From Nitrincola tibetensis (GTDB taxonomy: Bacteria > Pseudomonadota > Gammaproteobacteria > Pseudomonadales > Balneatricaceae), in the NCBI RefSeq assembly GCF_003284585.1, contig NZ_QKRX01000007.1, positions 147,318 to 211,317 of the forward strand: DNA of 64,000 bases. The letters are read 5' to 3'. A program made the translations under genes and the position numbers. Below, piece after piece: positions 63,911 through 64,000 of the stretch (positions are counted from its first letter, which is position 1; each line of letters begins with the position of its first letter). The notes beneath the pieces were generated by a model that was not told the origin of the DNA, searched no databases, and saw only the letters and a program-made list of their open reading frames with translations.

Positions 63911-64000
63911 CTAGCTGTACTGAGTCACTTTTTTTGAAACTTTTTCTAGTGGTGCATTCCACGGCAAGAGATGTTCAAGTTTCTCTAGCGTATCAGCTTC
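63911..64000 (-). CDS. Transposase C-terminus, IS66-like, partial
   Basis: The minus strand reads 29 codons from the right edge to TAG (63913-63911): EADTLEKLEHLLPWNAP, then a basic tail KVSKKVTQYS. The element LEKLEHLLPWN resembles the conserved end of IS66-family transposases, which usually finish with a D/E-x-LLPWN stretch. The start and main part lie outside the window. With so few residues another transposase family cannot be excluded. Confidence 0.5.
   Translation of the reverse strand, partial: EADTLEKLEHLLPWNAPLEKVSKKVTQYS

Noticed and set aside
1..64000. CRISPR arrays, prophage or defence systems
   Set aside because: No regularly spaced direct repeats other than the MraZ boxes, and no phage structural, integrase, restriction or toxin-antitoxin genes were seen.

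Overview
This window is a chromosomal segment of a Gammaproteobacterium, most likely a marine heterotroph of the Oceanospirillales/Pseudomonadales type. Reasons: the full division and cell wall cluster in the standard gammaproteobacterial order, the rpsU-yqeY-dnaG-rpoD block next to tsaD-plsY-folB-folK, and several sodium or marine-type functions (Mrp antiporter, TRAP transporter, NaChBac-like channel). The species cannot be named from sequence reading alone.

Layout. (1) 1-4217: the end of a glxBCD-like set (split glutamate-synthase-type proteins, possibly N-methylglutamate synthase) followed by an AmtB ammonium transporter and a terminator. (2) 4400-22440: dcw cluster mraZ-rsmH-ftsL-ftsI-murE-murF-mraY-murD-ftsW-murG-murC-ddlB-ftsQ-ftsA-ftsZ-lpxC, tightly packed with 1-14 nt overlaps, preceded by a promoter and a run of MraZ boxes. 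(3) 22576-27575: secA, argJ and a Nudix/ThiE-like fusion, closed by a strong bidirectional terminator. (4) 27591-33413 (minus): a six-gene Mrp Na+/H+ antiporter operon with MrpA and MrpB fused. (5) 33650-40500 (minus): a membrane alpha/beta hydrolase, tRNA-Ile(CAU), rpoD, dnaG, yqeY, rpsU. (6) 40608-48593: housekeeping genes tsaD, plsY, folB, folK, DUF1415, patatin, cca, glpE, apaH, msrA, rsmE. (7) 48601-56395: a ketone-body island: a PAS/AAA/Fis sigma-54 activator, a divergent acetoacetyl-CoA synthetase behind a clear -24/-12 promoter, then 3-hydroxybutyrate dehydrogenase with a three-gene TRAP transporter behind a GntR-like operator. (8) 56553-63753: signalling and transport: a chemoreceptor, a NaChBac-type channel, an orphan Bug/TctC binding protein and a PAS-GGDEF-EAL protein. 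(9) The right edge enters what looks like the 3' end of an IS66-like transposase gene.

How it works together. The dcw block makes lipid II and the divisome, and lpxC and secA extend it to outer-membrane and export functions. The ketone-body island reads as a complete route: periplasmic capture and Na+-coupled TRAP uptake of a hydroxy/keto acid, oxidation of 3-hydroxybutyrate to acetoacetate, and activation to acetoacetyl-CoA, under two separate controls (sigma-54 activator; GntR-type operator whose regulator is not in the window). The most interesting non-coding signals are the sigma-54 promoter with five AGAC/GTCT half-sites, the 37-bp operator, a perfect 22-bp palindrome ahead of dctP, the extended MraZ-box array reaching the mraZ ribosome binding site, and a terminator touching the 5' end of tRNA-Ile2 that may carry the tRNA promoter inside it. 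I saw no CRISPR array, prophage or defence island.
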